From contig NZ_JAGKSP010000014.1 of the NCBI RefSeq assembly GCF_017942085.1, positions 80,807 to 144,806 on the forward strand: a stretch of DNA of 64,000 bases, in the 5' to 3' direction. A program made the translations under genes and the position numbers. Positions 43,360-52,564 of this stretch are shown here, piece by piece (position 1 is the first letter of the stretch; the number at the start of each line of letters is the position of its first letter). This DNA comes from Paenibacillus lignilyticus. GTDB lineage: Bacteria > Bacillota > Bacilli > Paenibacillales > Paenibacillaceae. The notes below the pieces were generated by a model. It saw nothing but the letters and a program-made list of their open reading frames with translations, made no database searches and was not told the origin of the DNA.

Positions 43360-43373
43360 TGTATAAAAATACA
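43360..43373. promoter_or_regulatory. Palindrome in the gdhA leader
   Basis: TGTAT-AAAA-ATACA, perfect 5-bp arms, 60 bp before the gdhA start. Could be an operator for nitrogen-dependent control; no motif match for TnrA (TGTNAN7TNACA) is complete. Confidence 0.35.
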
Positions 43374-43431
43374 AACTTTGCGTAGAAAAATGCAAATCCG
43401 ACCCATTATCATCTAAGGAGCGTTGGTCAAA

Positions 43432-44808
43432 TTGATAACCGTTATATCTGATCCGCAATTGGCAGCTGCCGAGAAATACGTCCAATCCGTATACGAAACA
43501 ATCGTTCAACGCAACCACCACGAGCCTGAATTCCACCAAGCCGTGAAGGAAATTCTGGATTCCCTCGTACCGGTTCTTGCTCAGCATCCTGAGTATGAGC
43601 AGAACAGTATTTTGGAGCGGATCTCCGAGCCTGAGCGCGTCGTATCCTTCCGCGTGCCATGGGTGGACGACAAGGGAAAAGTGCATGTGAACCGCGGTTT
43701 CCGCGTTCAGTTCAACAGCGCACTCGGCCCGTACAAAGGTGGACTGCGATTCCATCCGTCCGTTAATGCAAGCGTCATTAAATTTCTGGGCTTCGAGCAA
43801 ATCTTCAAGAACAGCTTAACCGGCCAGCCGATCGGCGGCGGCAAAGGCGGATCGGACTTCGATCCGAAAGGCAAATCCGATCTTGAAATTATGCGCTTCA
43901 CGCAAAGCTTCATGACAGAGCTCTACAAATACATCGGACCTGAGGTCGATGTTCCTGCAGGCGATATCGGTGTGGGAGCCCGGGAAATCGGCTACATGTT
44001 CGGACAATACAAGCGTATTCGCGGAGGGAATGAAGCCGGCGTTCTGACGGGCAAAGGCATTGTTTACGGCGGAAGCTTGGCGCGTAAGGAAGCAACCGGC
44101 TACGGCTGCGTTTATTTCGTGAACGAGATGCTTGCAAGCAAAAACCTGAGCTTCCAAGGCAGCACGGTTGTCGTATCCGGTTCGGGTAACGTCTCCATCT
44201 ATGCGATCGAGAAGGCCCAACAGCTCGGCGCGAAAGTGGTTGCGTGCAGCGATTCCAACGGATATATTTACGATTCTGAAGGCATCAACCTGGATACCGT
44301 TAAGCAATTAAAAGAATTGGATCGCAAACGCATCAGCGAATATGTGAAAATCCATCCGCATGCTGCCTACACACCGGGCTGCGACGGTATTTGGTCCATT
44401 CCATGCGATATCGCGCTGCCATGCGCAACACAGAATGAGATCGATGCAGCGTCCGCGAAGCTGTTAGTAGATGGCGGCGTGAAGGCTATTGGCGAAGGGG
44501 CTAATATGCCGTCAACGTTGGAGGCTATTGATGTGTTCCTGAGCAACGACGTTCTGTTTGGGCCGGCTAAGGCTGCGAATGCGGGCGGAGTTGCCGTATC
44601 CGCACTCGAAATGGCGCAAAACAGCATGCGACTGTCGTGGACCTTCGAAGAAGTAGACGCCAAACTACATGACATTATGAAAAATATCTATGCCAACAGC
44701 ATCAAAGCAGCTGCCGATTACGGGCATGCCGGCAACCTGGTCTATGGTGCGAATATCGCCGGATTTGTTAAAGTAGCCGACTCCATGATCGCTCAAGGCG
44801 TCGTTTAA
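43432..44808 (+). CDS. gdhA: NADP-type glutamate dehydrogenase
   Basis: 458 residues, hexameric NADP-linked size. Glutamate-binding Lys in GPYKGGLRFHPSVN and catalytic Lys in PIGGGKGGSDFDP are intact; GSGNVSIYAIEKAQQLGAKV is the nucleotide-binding fold; EGANMPSTLEA is the late signature. Makes glutamate from 2-oxoglutarate and ammonia. Start codon is TTG: AAGGAG lies 11 bp before 43432 and only 2 bp before the in-frame TTG at 43423, so 43432 is preferred. Confidence 0.93.
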   Translation: MITVISDPQLAAAEKYVQSVYETIVQRNHHEPEFHQAVKEILDSLVPVLAQHPEYEQNSILERISEPERVVSFRVPWVDDKGKVHVNRGFRVQFNSALGPYKGGLRFHPSVNASVIKFLGFEQIFKNSLTGQPIGGGKGGSDFDPKGKSDLEIMRFTQSFMTELYKYIGPEVDVPAGDIGVGAREIGYMFGQYKRIRGGNEAGVLTGKGIVYGGSLARKEATGYGCVYFVNEMLASKNLSFQGSTVVVSGSGNVSIYAIEKAQQLGAKVVACSDSNGYIYDSEGINLDTVKQLKELDRKRISEYVKIHPHAAYTPGCDGIWSIPCDIALPCATQNEIDAASAKLLVDGGVKAIGEGANMPSTLEAIDVFLSNDVLFGPAKAANAGGVAVSALEMAQNSMRLSWTFEEVDAKLHDIMKNIYANSIKAAADYGHAGNLVYGANIAGFVKVADSMIAQGVV

Positions 44809-44815
44809 ATAACAG

Positions 44816-44868
44816 GAAAAACCCACTGTACCAGGTTAATGATGATTAACTTGGTACAGTGGGTTTTC
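44816..44868. terminator. Long bidirectional terminator between gdhA and an ABC gene
   Basis: AAAACCCACTGTACCA.GTTAAT and its inverse around GATG, more than 20 bp of near-perfect stem with A/T flanks. Confidence 0.85.
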
Positions 44869-44884
44869 TGTTTCCATACATGCG

Positions 44885-46792
44885 TTATCCTTCGCCCAGC
44901 ACGGCCCCGAATTGGTTCTTAAACATATGGGCATACACGCCCTGCTTCTCGAGCAGCTCTTCATGGGAACCCTTCTCCATGATCGCCCCGCGGTCGATGA
45001 CCATGATGGTGTCGGCGTCACGAATCGTGTTGAGCCGGTGCGCGATCAAGAAGCTCGTGCGGCCATGCAGAACGCCACGCAGCGCATCTTGAATATGCAG
45101 CTCCGTCCGGGTGTCGATGCTGCTCGTCGCCTCGTCCAGAATAAGAATCGGCGGATCCGCGAGAATGACCCTTGCGATGGCAAGCAGCTGGCGCTGACCT
45201 TGGCTGAGGTTGCCGCCGTTCTCGGCAAGCACCGTATCGTACCGCTGCGGAAGCCTGCGGATGAACGAAGCGGCATTGGCCAGCGCTGCCGCCCGTTCCA
45301 TCTCCTCGTCCGTTGCGCTCGGTTTGCCGTACTTAATATTTTCGCGGATCGTACCGGAGAAGAGATACGTGTCTTGCAGCACGATGCCGAATGCCTGCCG
45401 AAGACTATCCTTCGTGTAATCGCGGATGTCGCGTCCATCGATTCGAATGGAACCGCCTGTCACATCGTAGAAGCGATTCAGCAGATTCACGATGGTTGTT
45501 TTGCCTGCGCCGGTTGGACCGATCAGCGCCGTGCTTGTGCCTTCGGCAGAATCGAAGCTGATGCCCTTCAGAATCGGCACATCGGCGCGGTAACCGAAGG
45601 ATACATTGTCGAAGACTACATGACCGCGGGGATTGACGAACTTCTTTGCTCCCGGACGATCGGCCGGCTCCTCTTCTTCATCGAGCACCTCGAATACCCG
45701 CTCCGCCCCCGCTACACCGGACTGCAGCACGTTGAACAGATTCGCAAGCTCGATCAGCGGCCGTACAAACTGACGCGAATAGCTGAGGAAGCTGGCGATT
45801 ACGCCGACCGTAATATGTCCGTTAACCGCCAGAACGCCGCCGACGATGGCTACAACCGCGAAGCCGACGTTGTTGATCACGTTCATAATCGGCATGAGGA
45901 ACCCCGAGCGAATCTGCGCCTTAATGCCGATCTCGCGCAGCTCTTCATTGACGACCTCGAAGTCATCGATGACCTTGTCTTCGCGGTTAAAAGCTTTCAC
46001 GATCTGAATCCCCGAGATCGTCTCTTCAATATGGCCGTTCAGCTTGCCGAGCTTGTTCTGCTGCTGCTTAAACAACGGCCCGGTTGCGCGGGCAATCGTC
46101 CGCGTCAGCAGGAAAACGGCCGGCACGGTGATCAAGCTCGCCAGCGTCAGCACGGGGCTCAGCACCAGCATCATAACGAGCGCGCCCGTGATCGCGACCG
46201 ATCCCGTCATGACCTGGATGGCCGACTGCGCAATGGTATTGCTCACATTGTCGATATCATTGGACATCCGGCTCATCAGTTCCCCATGCGTCCGCGTATC
46301 GAAGAAGCGAATCGGCAGCTTGTGCAGCTTGGCGAACAGCCCAGTGCGCATCCGCCCGACGATACGCTGGGATACGCCCGCCATCAGCCACCCTTGCAGG
46401 AAGGTCAAGCCTCCATCTGCGATGTAGGAAGAGACCAGCGCAATGAGCGCGATCTGAAGCAGTCCGAAGTCGACCGGGCTGCCGTCGTTCTCTGCGGACA
46501 TCGCATCGATGGCCACGCCGATGAGGTACGGGCCGGAAAGCGTAATAAGAGCATCGATCAGTACGATGACGAAGATAATCGCAAGAAGCTTTCTTTCCTT
46601 TCCGAAATACGACCACAGCCGCCCCAAAGTCGCCTTCAAATTCTTCGGCTTCACAACCGGTCCGCGGCCCATGAAACCGCCTCGGCCCGGGACATTCACG
46701 GCAGGCATCGGCGGCGGCGAGCCCTGCGCCTGCGCTTGCGCTTGCCCCTGCGCCGGAGGACTCCCCTCGGGCCGATTATTCCGTTCAGACAT
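44885..46792 (-). CDS. Heterodimeric ABC exporter subunit with consensus ATPase site (BmrD/YfiC-like)
   Basis: 635 residues. N-terminal 50 residues are a Gln/Ala/Pro/Gly-rich tail (QGQAQAQAQGSPPPMPAV). TMD ~60-360, NBD ~370-630: Walker A IGPTGAGKTTIV, Q-loop VLQDTYLFSGTI, signature NLSQGQRQLLAIARV, Walker B ILILDEATSSID (catalytic Glu present), H-loop LIAHRLNTI. The ATG overlaps the end of the partner gene and follows GGAGG by 9 bp. Works with the 46785-48521 product as a drug-type exporter; substrate unknown. Confidence 0.93.
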   Translation of the reverse strand: MSERNNRPEGSPPAQGQAQAQAQGSPPPMPAVNVPGRGGFMGRGPVVKPKNLKATLGRLWSYFGKERKLLAIIFVIVLIDALITLSGPYLIGVAIDAMSAENDGSPVDFGLLQIALIALVSSYIADGGLTFLQGWLMAGVSQRIVGRMRTGLFAKLHKLPIRFFDTRTHGELMSRMSNDIDNVSNTIAQSAIQVMTGSVAITGALVMMLVLSPVLTLASLITVPAVFLLTRTIARATGPLFKQQQNKLGKLNGHIEETISGIQIVKAFNREDKVIDDFEVVNEELREIGIKAQIRSGFLMPIMNVINNVGFAVVAIVGGVLAVNGHITVGVIASFLSYSRQFVRPLIELANLFNVLQSGVAGAERVFEVLDEEEEPADRPGAKKFVNPRGHVVFDNVSFGYRADVPILKGISFDSAEGTSTALIGPTGAGKTTIVNLLNRFYDVTGGSIRIDGRDIRDYTKDSLRQAFGIVLQDTYLFSGTIRENIKYGKPSATDEEMERAAALANAASFIRRLPQRYDTVLAENGGNLSQGQRQLLAIARVILADPPILILDEATSSIDTRTELHIQDALRGVLHGRTSFLIAHRLNTIRDADTIMVIDRGAIMEKGSHEELLEKQGVYAHMFKNQFGAVLGEG

Positions 46793-48521
46793 TGGCACGC
46801 GCCTCCTTGCCGGTCTGCGACCGATAAATTTCCTGATAAGCCGCGCAAGTCAGCATCAGCTCTCCGTGTCGGCCCGAACCTACGATCTCCCCATTATCGA
46901 GCACGATAATGCGGTCCGCATCCATAACAGAGGACATCCGCTGCGCGATTAGAATGCAGGTCAAGCCCTGCGCGTATTCCCGAAGCGCTTCCTTGATGCG
47001 CGACTCCGTCGATGTATCCACGGCGCTTGTGCAATCGTCCAGAATGAGGATGGAAGGTTGGCGAATGAGCGCCCTAGCAATGGAAACCCGCTGCTTCTGA
47101 CCGCCTGAGAGATTAACCCCTCCCTGCCCGAGCAGCGTATCGTAGCCTTCGGGACAATCCATGATGAAGTCATGTGCCTGCGCCATCCGTGCCGCCAGCT
47201 CAACCTCTTCATGCGTGGCGTCTTCTTTGCCCCACAGCAGGTTCTCCCGAATGGAACCGGTAAACAGCACCGCTTTCTGCGGTACGATGGCTATTTTCTC
47301 CCGAAGCGATTTCAGCTCGATGTTTCGCACATCCTGCCCGTCCACTTTCACCGTGCCCGAGGTTGCATCGTAGAATCGGGGAATGAGGTTCACGAGCGTG
47401 CTTTTGCCCGAGCCCGTTGAACCGATAACGCCAATCGTCTCGCCCGGTCGGCAGTCCAGCGTAATATTGCGAAGCACGGTCTCCGACCTGGCATACGAGA
47501 AGGATACCTCTTTGAACGAAATGCTGCCGGATTGCCCGGACGCCTGCTGCAGCTGTCCCTCGTCTCGCACCGTCATGGAATCCTTCTCCGCAAACACCTC
47601 GCCGATCCGCTCCGCCGACGCCTTCGCTCTTACGAACATCGTGAATACGCTCGAAATCATCAGCAGCGAGAACAAAATTTGCGTCATATAGTTAATAAAT
47701 GCAATAATATGGCCAACCTGCATATGGCCTCCGTCCACCCGAACGCCGCCGATCCAAATCACCGCGGCAATCCCTAGATTCACGGTCAGCATAATGCCGG
47801 GACTGAAGATCGACATTAAGCGCATCGCGCGAGTCGACGCTTCCTGATAGGTGTCGTTCACCATGCCGAACTTGTCCGTCTCGTAATCGACCCGGTTAAA
47901 AGCTTTCACGACGCGCACCCCGGATAAATATTCGCGCGACACCCCATTAACGCGATCGAGCGCACGCTGGACACCTGCGAACAAAGGAAAACCAATGCGC
48001 ATATTGAACACAATGAGCAGCGCAACCATTGGAATGACAACAGCCAATACAAGCGAAAGAGGCGGATTCAAGCGAATCGCCATAATGAGACTACCGATAC
48101 ATATCAGCGGAGCTTTGACGAAGATTCGCATGAGTCCGTTCGTAAAGTTCTGAATTTGGGTCACATCGTTCGTCAGCCTGGTAACCAGAGAAGCGCGATC
48201 GAATTTGTCGATGCTGTCAAACGATAACGACTGAATCCGGCGAAACAGGTCGGACCGCAGACGCGTCCCGAAATTCAGGGAGACATGGCTGGAGATAATG
48301 TTGCGCATCGTCGCCCCTGCCGCACCAATAGCCGTGATGAGCAGCATGTAGCCGCCGAAACGGAAGACATAATCAAGATCCCGGTTCGCAACACCGACGT
48401 CAATAATACGCGACATGAGCGTGGGCTGCATGAGATCACATAACGCTTCAAGCATTAAGAACAGAATCGCTGCGGCAAACGGTTTTCCGAATTGGCGAAA
48501 ATATGGCTTTAGAAAGCTCAA
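46785..48521 (-). CDS. Heterodimeric ABC exporter subunit with degenerate ATPase site (BmrC/YfiB-like)
   Basis: 578 residues from a TTG with AAGGGAG 9 bp upstream. TMD ~1-300, NBD ~330-570: Walker A IGSTGSGKSTLV, Q-loop IVPQKAVLFTGS, signature NLSGGQKQRVSIARA, Walker B ILILDDCTSAVD, in which Asp replaces the catalytic Glu, and H-loop LIAQRMSSV, with Gln in place of the switch His. The two changes at the expected positions mark a non-canonical site, as in BmrCD and LmrCD. The last bases overlap the partner gene. Confidence 0.93.
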   Translation of the reverse strand: MSFLKPYFRQFGKPFAAAILFLMLEALCDLMQPTLMSRIIDVGVANRDLDYVFRFGGYMLLITAIGAAGATMRNIISSHVSLNFGTRLRSDLFRRIQSLSFDSIDKFDRASLVTRLTNDVTQIQNFTNGLMRIFVKAPLICIGSLIMAIRLNPPLSLVLAVVIPMVALLIVFNMRIGFPLFAGVQRALDRVNGVSREYLSGVRVVKAFNRVDYETDKFGMVNDTYQEASTRAMRLMSIFSPGIMLTVNLGIAAVIWIGGVRVDGGHMQVGHIIAFINYMTQILFSLLMISSVFTMFVRAKASAERIGEVFAEKDSMTVRDEGQLQQASGQSGSISFKEVSFSYARSETVLRNITLDCRPGETIGVIGSTGSGKSTLVNLIPRFYDATSGTVKVDGQDVRNIELKSLREKIAIVPQKAVLFTGSIRENLLWGKEDATHEEVELAARMAQAHDFIMDCPEGYDTLLGQGGVNLSGGQKQRVSIARALIRQPSILILDDCTSAVDTSTESRIKEALREYAQGLTCILIAQRMSSVMDADRIIVLDNGEIVGSGRHGELMLTCAAYQEIYRSQTGKEARANV

Positions 48522-48621
48522 CGTTCAGGACTCCCTTACAGTTTGTCTTCCTTATATTGTAACGACTATTAACCTCCAAATGGAACCCGGCTAACGAAAA
48601 CTGATCAAGGAGATACCCTCT

Positions 48622-49320
48622 ATGAAGAAAAAATTAATCATTAGCGCAGCTATCCTTGTCCTTCTTATTCTTATTCTATTTGGTACGCTTAAATGGATGA
48701 ATTCACGTACCTTTCAACTATTCGGTGGCATCACCAACCAAGTGACGACCGATCAGAAGGTCATCGCCCTCACCTTCGACGACGGGCCTACAGCCAATGT
48801 CGATCAAATTCTGCCGCTTCTGGACAACTATAAAGCAAAGGCTACCTTCTTCCTCATAGGCGGAGAGCTGGAGAAGAACCCCGACGAAGGGCGCAAGATC
48901 GCAGCAGCCGGACATGAAATCGGCAATCATACTTTCTCTCACGACCGGATGGTCTTTAAATCGCCTTCCTATATCCGCGATGAGATTGAGAAGACCAATG
49001 CGCTTATCCGCCAAACCGGCTACAAGGGAGAGATTCTTTTTCGACCGCCTTACGGCAAGAAGCTGATTGGACTGCCTTATTACTTGAACAAGCATCATAT
49101 GAAGACGATCACTTGGAACCTCGAGCCGGACACCTTCTATTCGACAACCGCCGATAAGGTGCGCTATGTACAAGACAAGGTGAAGCCGGGGGACATTCTG
49201 CTGCTTCATCCCATGTACGACTCGAACGAGATCACCGCGATCAATGAAATCCTGCAGGCGTTAAAGGAGCAGGGCTATTCCTTTGTCACCGTAAGCGAGC
49301 TGCTGAAGCTGCAGCAGTAA
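48622..49320 (+). CDS. Polysaccharide deacetylase (NodB/CE4)
   Basis: 232 residues. One N-terminal membrane anchor/signal (LIISAAILVLLILILFGTLK). CE4 motifs: TFDDGP (catalytic base and metal Asp), HTFSHD (HxxxH ligands), LFRPPYG, WNLEPDTF and ILLLHPMY. Deacetylates N-acetylglucosamine in peptidoglycan or another surface glycan; stays membrane-attached or released. ATG follows AAGGAG by 9 bp. Confidence 0.93.
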   Translation: MKKKLIISAAILVLLILILFGTLKWMNSRTFQLFGGITNQVTTDQKVIALTFDDGPTANVDQILPLLDNYKAKATFFLIGGELEKNPDEGRKIAAAGHEIGNHTFSHDRMVFKSPSYIRDEIEKTNALIRQTGYKGEILFRPPYGKKLIGLPYYLNKHHMKTITWNLEPDTFYSTTADKVRYVQDKVKPGDILLLHPMYDSNEITAINEILQALKEQGYSFVTVSELLKLQQ

Positions 49321-49455
49321 GGGCTTGTATCCGGTTTGTATGAGGGCATGTTGTGCAGCATATAGCGGCGGTATACCATGGGGGAAGCGAAATGTTACAT
49401 CATCCAAGAACGAGATAGCAATGTCCGGGACATCCTTGTTGCCGGTAGGATCAAT

Positions 49456-49487
49456 AAAAAGGACCGAGCAGCCGCCCGGTCCTTTTC
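49456..49487 (-). terminator. Terminator of the YbjQ-like gene
   Basis: AAAAGGACCGGGC.../...CTCGGTCCTTTTT on the minus strand. Confidence 0.75.
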
Positions 49488-49491
49488 CCGC

Positions 49492-49776
49492 TTATACATA
49501 ACGAATGGCTGTACCGTATGCATTCAATGTCCCAGAGGCGAGTCCTGGCGTGAGCAGAATGCCGATGACCGCGTCACACTCCGCGACTGCGCCGCCTGCG
49601 CGACCGAGCTGCTGCAGCATATGAACAGGCGAGCTGTTGCTTATTCTACCGGAGTAGACGGTGCACAGCACTTCATAGGGCTGAGGCAGCGAATGAACGG
49701 TGTACACCGGGACGACGCGCACGTTCTCCGCGACCGGCTCGGGCGATTTGGTATTCTTATTGCCGAACATGGACAT
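49492..49776 (-). CDS. YbjQ/UPF0145-like small protein
   Basis: 94 residues. The C-terminal part matches the YbjQ-type fold pattern: ECDAVIGILLTPGL and NAYGTAIRYV, where related proteins read GADAVIGIRF...AYGTAV. The N-terminus (FGNKNTKSPEPVAEN) is flexible. UPF0145 proteins form pentamer-like rings of unknown function; earlier called heavy-metal-binding domain. It is short compared with the ~100-residue family. Confidence 0.6.
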   Translation of the reverse strand: MSMFGNKNTKSPEPVAENVRVVPVYTVHSLPQPYEVLCTVYSGRISNSSPVHMLQQLGRAGGAVAECDAVIGILLTPGLASGTLNAYGTAIRYV

Positions 49777-49833
49777 GGATCCATCACCCCGCTATTGTTT
49801 TGCACCTATCATAGCAGATTCATGTTAATTCCG

Positions 49834-50328
49834 TTAGCTAATCCATGTCATATCTGCTTTATCGACCTGCCAATGTCCGTCCTTTACCTTCACGACAACC
49901 CGCATTCCGATGGCTCCGTCACCGGACCGATATTTGGAACCCTCTACAACAAACTGCTTGGCCGTAAGCTCAGCCTTTTCCACCTTCAACAGCACGCCGT
50001 CAAGCGACAGGGTATTCTTGTTAAATAACCCTTTAGCCTCCAACTGCTCATAGGACGCTTCCATCACGTCAACCTTGTAAGATTTGAAATGCGCCAGAAT
50101 CTGCTGCTTATCTCCCGCATCGAGGTCCTTTAAGTTACTCATATCAATGGCGATGTATTTCATGCCGCTATTGAGACCCTCATCGACCGGCATATAAGCG
50201 TCCAGAGCTAAGCTGTACAATTCGCCTAAATCCGCAGCAGCGGCTTTGCCTTCAGACTTCTCCCCACATGCACTCAACAGAAGCATTACCGCACATAGTA
50301 ATACCCACATCATTTTTCGGAACTTCAT
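49834..50328 (-). CDS. Putative lipoprotein of unknown function
   Basis: 164 residues. Basic start (MKFRKMMW), hydrophobic core and lipobox LLSAC at ~20, followed by GEKSEGKAAAA linker. The mature part ends in VVVKVKDGHWQVDKADMTW, a pattern common to peptide-like lipoproteins. ATG at 50328 has GAGG 6 bp upstream. Anchored on the outer face of the membrane. No domain recognised. Confidence 0.8.
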   Translation of the reverse strand: MKFRKMMWVLLCAVMLLLSACGEKSEGKAAAADLGELYSLALDAYMPVDEGLNSGMKYIAIDMSNLKDLDAGDKQQILAHFKSYKVDVMEASYEQLEAKGLFNKNTLSLDGVLLKVEKAELTAKQFVVEGSKYRSGDGAIGMRVVVKVKDGHWQVDKADMTWIS

Positions 50329-50441
50329 ACGATTCCTCACATCCATTCCAACCTAGTTGCTATTGAAGACGGCATGAATAGTAAAATAGTTGCCGGGGTA
50401 AATATATACAATCCGTCCTATAGGCAATTTGACTCCGCATT

Positions 50442-50480
50442 GAATATTCCTTGACAGGAATATTCCTAGTAGGGTATATT
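50442..50480 (+). promoter_or_regulatory. Promoter with an inverted repeat around the -35 box
   Basis: TTGACA (50451-50456), 18-bp spacer, TATATT (50475-50480). GAATATTCC (50442-50450) and GGAATATTC (50457-50465) are inverse copies with the -35 hexamer as their loop. A repressor there would block polymerase directly. Confidence 0.65.
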
Positions 50481-50515
50481 CAAAACAAGAACTTTAACTT
50501 TGGAGGAATCATATC

Positions 50516-51046
50516 ATGACCGATAACCAAGCCGTAAACGCCAATGAAGTAAGCACCGAGGGAGGGAAACTAGTCATTTCCCGCACCTTCAACGCACCGC
50601 GCGAGTTGATATTCAAAGTATTCACACAAGCCGAGCATCTGAAGCACTGGTGGGGACCGAAAGGTCTGGACCTTGAAGTAGTGGAGCTTGATCTGCGACC
50701 AGGCGGTATCTTCCTCTACTCCATGAGCGCACCTGATGGGCAGAAGATGTGGGGCAAATTTGTTTATGAAGAAATCGCAGCACCCGAGAAACTCGCTTTC
50801 TTCAGCTCGTTCTCTAACCCGGAAGGCGGCACGGAACGTCCTCCGTTCGCTCCGCAATTCCCTTTGCAAGTCCTGAATGTAGTTACCTTTACGGAAGCCG
50901 AAGGGCAAACGACCATCAAGCTTGAAGGCGGTCCTCACAACGCAAGCGCTGAGGAGAACGCATTCTACAAAGGGATGTTCGAATCCATGCAGCAAGGCTT
51001 CGGCGGTACCTTCGATAAGCTCGACGACTACTTGGCAAGCCTATAA
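50516..51046 (+). CDS. SRPBCC/AHSA1 family protein
   Basis: 176 residues. VISRTFNAPRELIFKVFTQA and HLKHWWGPKGLDLEVVELDL open the START-like fold; MWGKFVYEEIAAPEKLAFFS and YKGMFESMQQGFGGTFDKLD close it. It binds a hydrophobic ligand or acts as a stress chaperone-type helper; the ligand is unknown. ATG follows TTTGGAGGAATCATATC. Related genes often sit beside an ArsR regulator, absent here; the operator in its promoter implies another regulator. Confidence 0.9.
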   Translation: MTDNQAVNANEVSTEGGKLVISRTFNAPRELIFKVFTQAEHLKHWWGPKGLDLEVVELDLRPGGIFLYSMSAPDGQKMWGKFVYEEIAAPEKLAFFSSFSNPEGGTERPPFAPQFPLQVLNVVTFTEAEGQTTIKLEGGPHNASAEENAFYKGMFESMQQGFGGTFDKLDDYLASL

Positions 51047-51057
51047 ATTACACAAAC

Positions 51058-51104
51058 AAGGCCGTGGCAGTCACCGTAAGGTGGCTTTCACGGCCTTATT
51101 TTGC
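51058..51104. terminator. Bidirectional terminator after the AHSA1 gene
   Basis: AAGGCCGTG/CACGGCCTT stem with GCAGTCACC/GGTGGCTTT inner pairing and T-rich 3' side. Confidence 0.75.
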
Positions 51105-51128
51105 CTTCTCCAATCATCTGCTGCAGAA

Positions 51129-51998
51129 TTAATACTCACCCTTGATAACATCCAGAATCCGTTTGGCTTCTACCGCCGCAGCAGACTCTTTGTCATGCCA
51201 ATCGTAGGTGATAAGCGCCTTCCATAATGCCCAGCCGCGTGCCCGATGACGTGTTCCTTCATCGCAGCCGACTTCCCGCAGGAAGATCTCCCTGCTTTCC
51301 GAATCGAAGAATGTCCATGCCATCACATAATCGCAGGCCGGATCGCCCGTGCCCAGTATGCCGAAGTCAATAACACCGCTGAGCCGCCCGTTCTGTGCCA
51401 AGAGATTGCCGATCGCGACATCGCCGTGCACCCAGACCGGCCCCTCCGTCCATTGCGACTGAAGCGCAAGGTCCCACATCTCATGAAATACGTTGGTGTC
51501 GAGGATCGGCTTCAGATTTTCGAGTGTCGTCTTCGTTTCCTCATGGTAAACCCTAAGCGAGCCTCCGCGATGAAAATTATGTGCGCCAGCAGGAGGTCCA
51601 TCCGAAGCCGGAATGGCTTGAAGCTCCTTTAAGAAAGCAGCTAAATCTCCGGCCAGTTGATTCAGATCCTTTATTGCAGCAAGGCTTACCGTTTCCCCTT
51701 CGATCCATCTATTGATGGACCACGGCCACAGGTAGCCTTCCGCAGGATTCCCTTTCGCTACCGGAACCTGTATAGGTAAAGTGAGGTGCGGTCTAAGCTT
51801 AGGCAGCCACGTAAGTTCTTTCTCGACTTGTGCCGCATACGACTCATGACTTGGCAGCCTAACGCTCATTTCGTTGCCTAAATGGAAGGTGCGATTATCA
51901 TGTCCGCTATTGGCTACCGGATAGATCGGCAAGTCTGCCCATTGCGGGAATTGTCCTTTAATCAGTTTGCTTACCAGCTCCGTGTTGATTTCCGTCAT
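51129..51998 (-). CDS. Aminoglycoside phosphotransferase (APH) family protein
   Basis: 289 residues. PGVHGDVAIGNLL-type catalytic loop (VWVHGDVAIGNLLAQNGR, with HGD), then IDFGILGTGDPACDYVMAW, the metal-binding DxG/DPxxD segment. N-terminal lobe GHDNRTFHLG is the ATP-binding edge. This family includes real antibiotic kinases and many unrelated small-molecule kinases; resistance cannot be concluded. ATG follows ACGGAGG with a 6-bp spacer. Confidence 0.88.
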   Translation of the reverse strand: MTEINTELVSKLIKGQFPQWADLPIYPVANSGHDNRTFHLGNEMSVRLPSHESYAAQVEKELTWLPKLRPHLTLPIQVPVAKGNPAEGYLWPWSINRWIEGETVSLAAIKDLNQLAGDLAAFLKELQAIPASDGPPAGAHNFHRGGSLRVYHEETKTTLENLKPILDTNVFHEMWDLALQSQWTEGPVWVHGDVAIGNLLAQNGRLSGVIDFGILGTGDPACDYVMAWTFFDSESREIFLREVGCDEGTRHRARGWALWKALITYDWHDKESAAAVEAKRILDVIKGEY

Positions 51999-52035
51999 TC
52001 GTTACCTCCGTTTGATAGACGAACCGCCGCGTCCC

Positions 52036-52473
52036 TTATCCGATCAAGGGAGCCGATTGTCCAAGTGTGCCCGCTACCTCGTTCCCTTCTTTCCGCCAAT
52101 ATTCGATGCCGCCGATCATCTCTTTTACACGGAATCCCAGACCGGCTAACCGCGCCGCGCCTTTGGTGCCGCCATTGCAAGCCGGCCCCCAGCAGTAGAC
52201 CACAATGACTTGTTCTTTCGAGAATGCAGCTGTTGTCTCTGGATTAATATTGTTGGAAGGCAGGCTGATTGCGCCCGGCACATGGCATTCTTCATAGGCT
52301 TTCGAGCTCCGAACATCGACGAGCAGAAAATCATTCAGGCCATGCTGCATGTCATATCGCACATCCGCAACGTCGGTTTCGACGGAAAGCTTGTTCATGA
52401 AGTGACGATGCGTGTGCTCCGGCGATGCGGCAGGTGTCTCGAGAACGAGGGATTGGCGTGTTTGAATGGTCAT
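52036..52473 (-). CDS. Rhodanese-like sulfurtransferase
   Basis: 145 residues, a single rhodanese domain. LLVDVRSSKAYEECHVPGAI, then the active-site loop VVYCWGPACNGGTKGA with Cys at the normal position. Transfers sulfane sulfur or acts as a redox/persulfide carrier. ATG follows GGAGG by 8 bp. Downstream of a LysR gene on the same strand (91-bp gap). Confidence 0.9.
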   Translation of the reverse strand: MTIQTRQSLVLETPAASPEHTHRHFMNKLSVETDVADVRYDMQHGLNDFLLVDVRSSKAYEECHVPGAISLPSNNINPETTAAFSKEQVIVVYCWGPACNGGTKGAARLAGLGFRVKEMIGGIEYWRKEGNEVAGTLGQSAPLIG

Positions 52474-52564
52474 TTTGATTACCTCCGGTAGGGTTGTGAT
52501 TTCTTGCTTTCAATGTATCACAGCCCTTAACCATGGAGTTATCGATAGATATCTATACTATACT

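Noticed and set aside
44912..46909. 665-residue plus-strand frame over the ABC gene
   Set aside because: Antisense shadow of a canonical ABC exporter gene, with an Arg/His/Gln-rich composition.
51129..51998. Antibiotic resistance gene
   Set aside because: APH-fold kinases include many metabolic kinases; nothing in the sequence or context shows drug phosphorylation.
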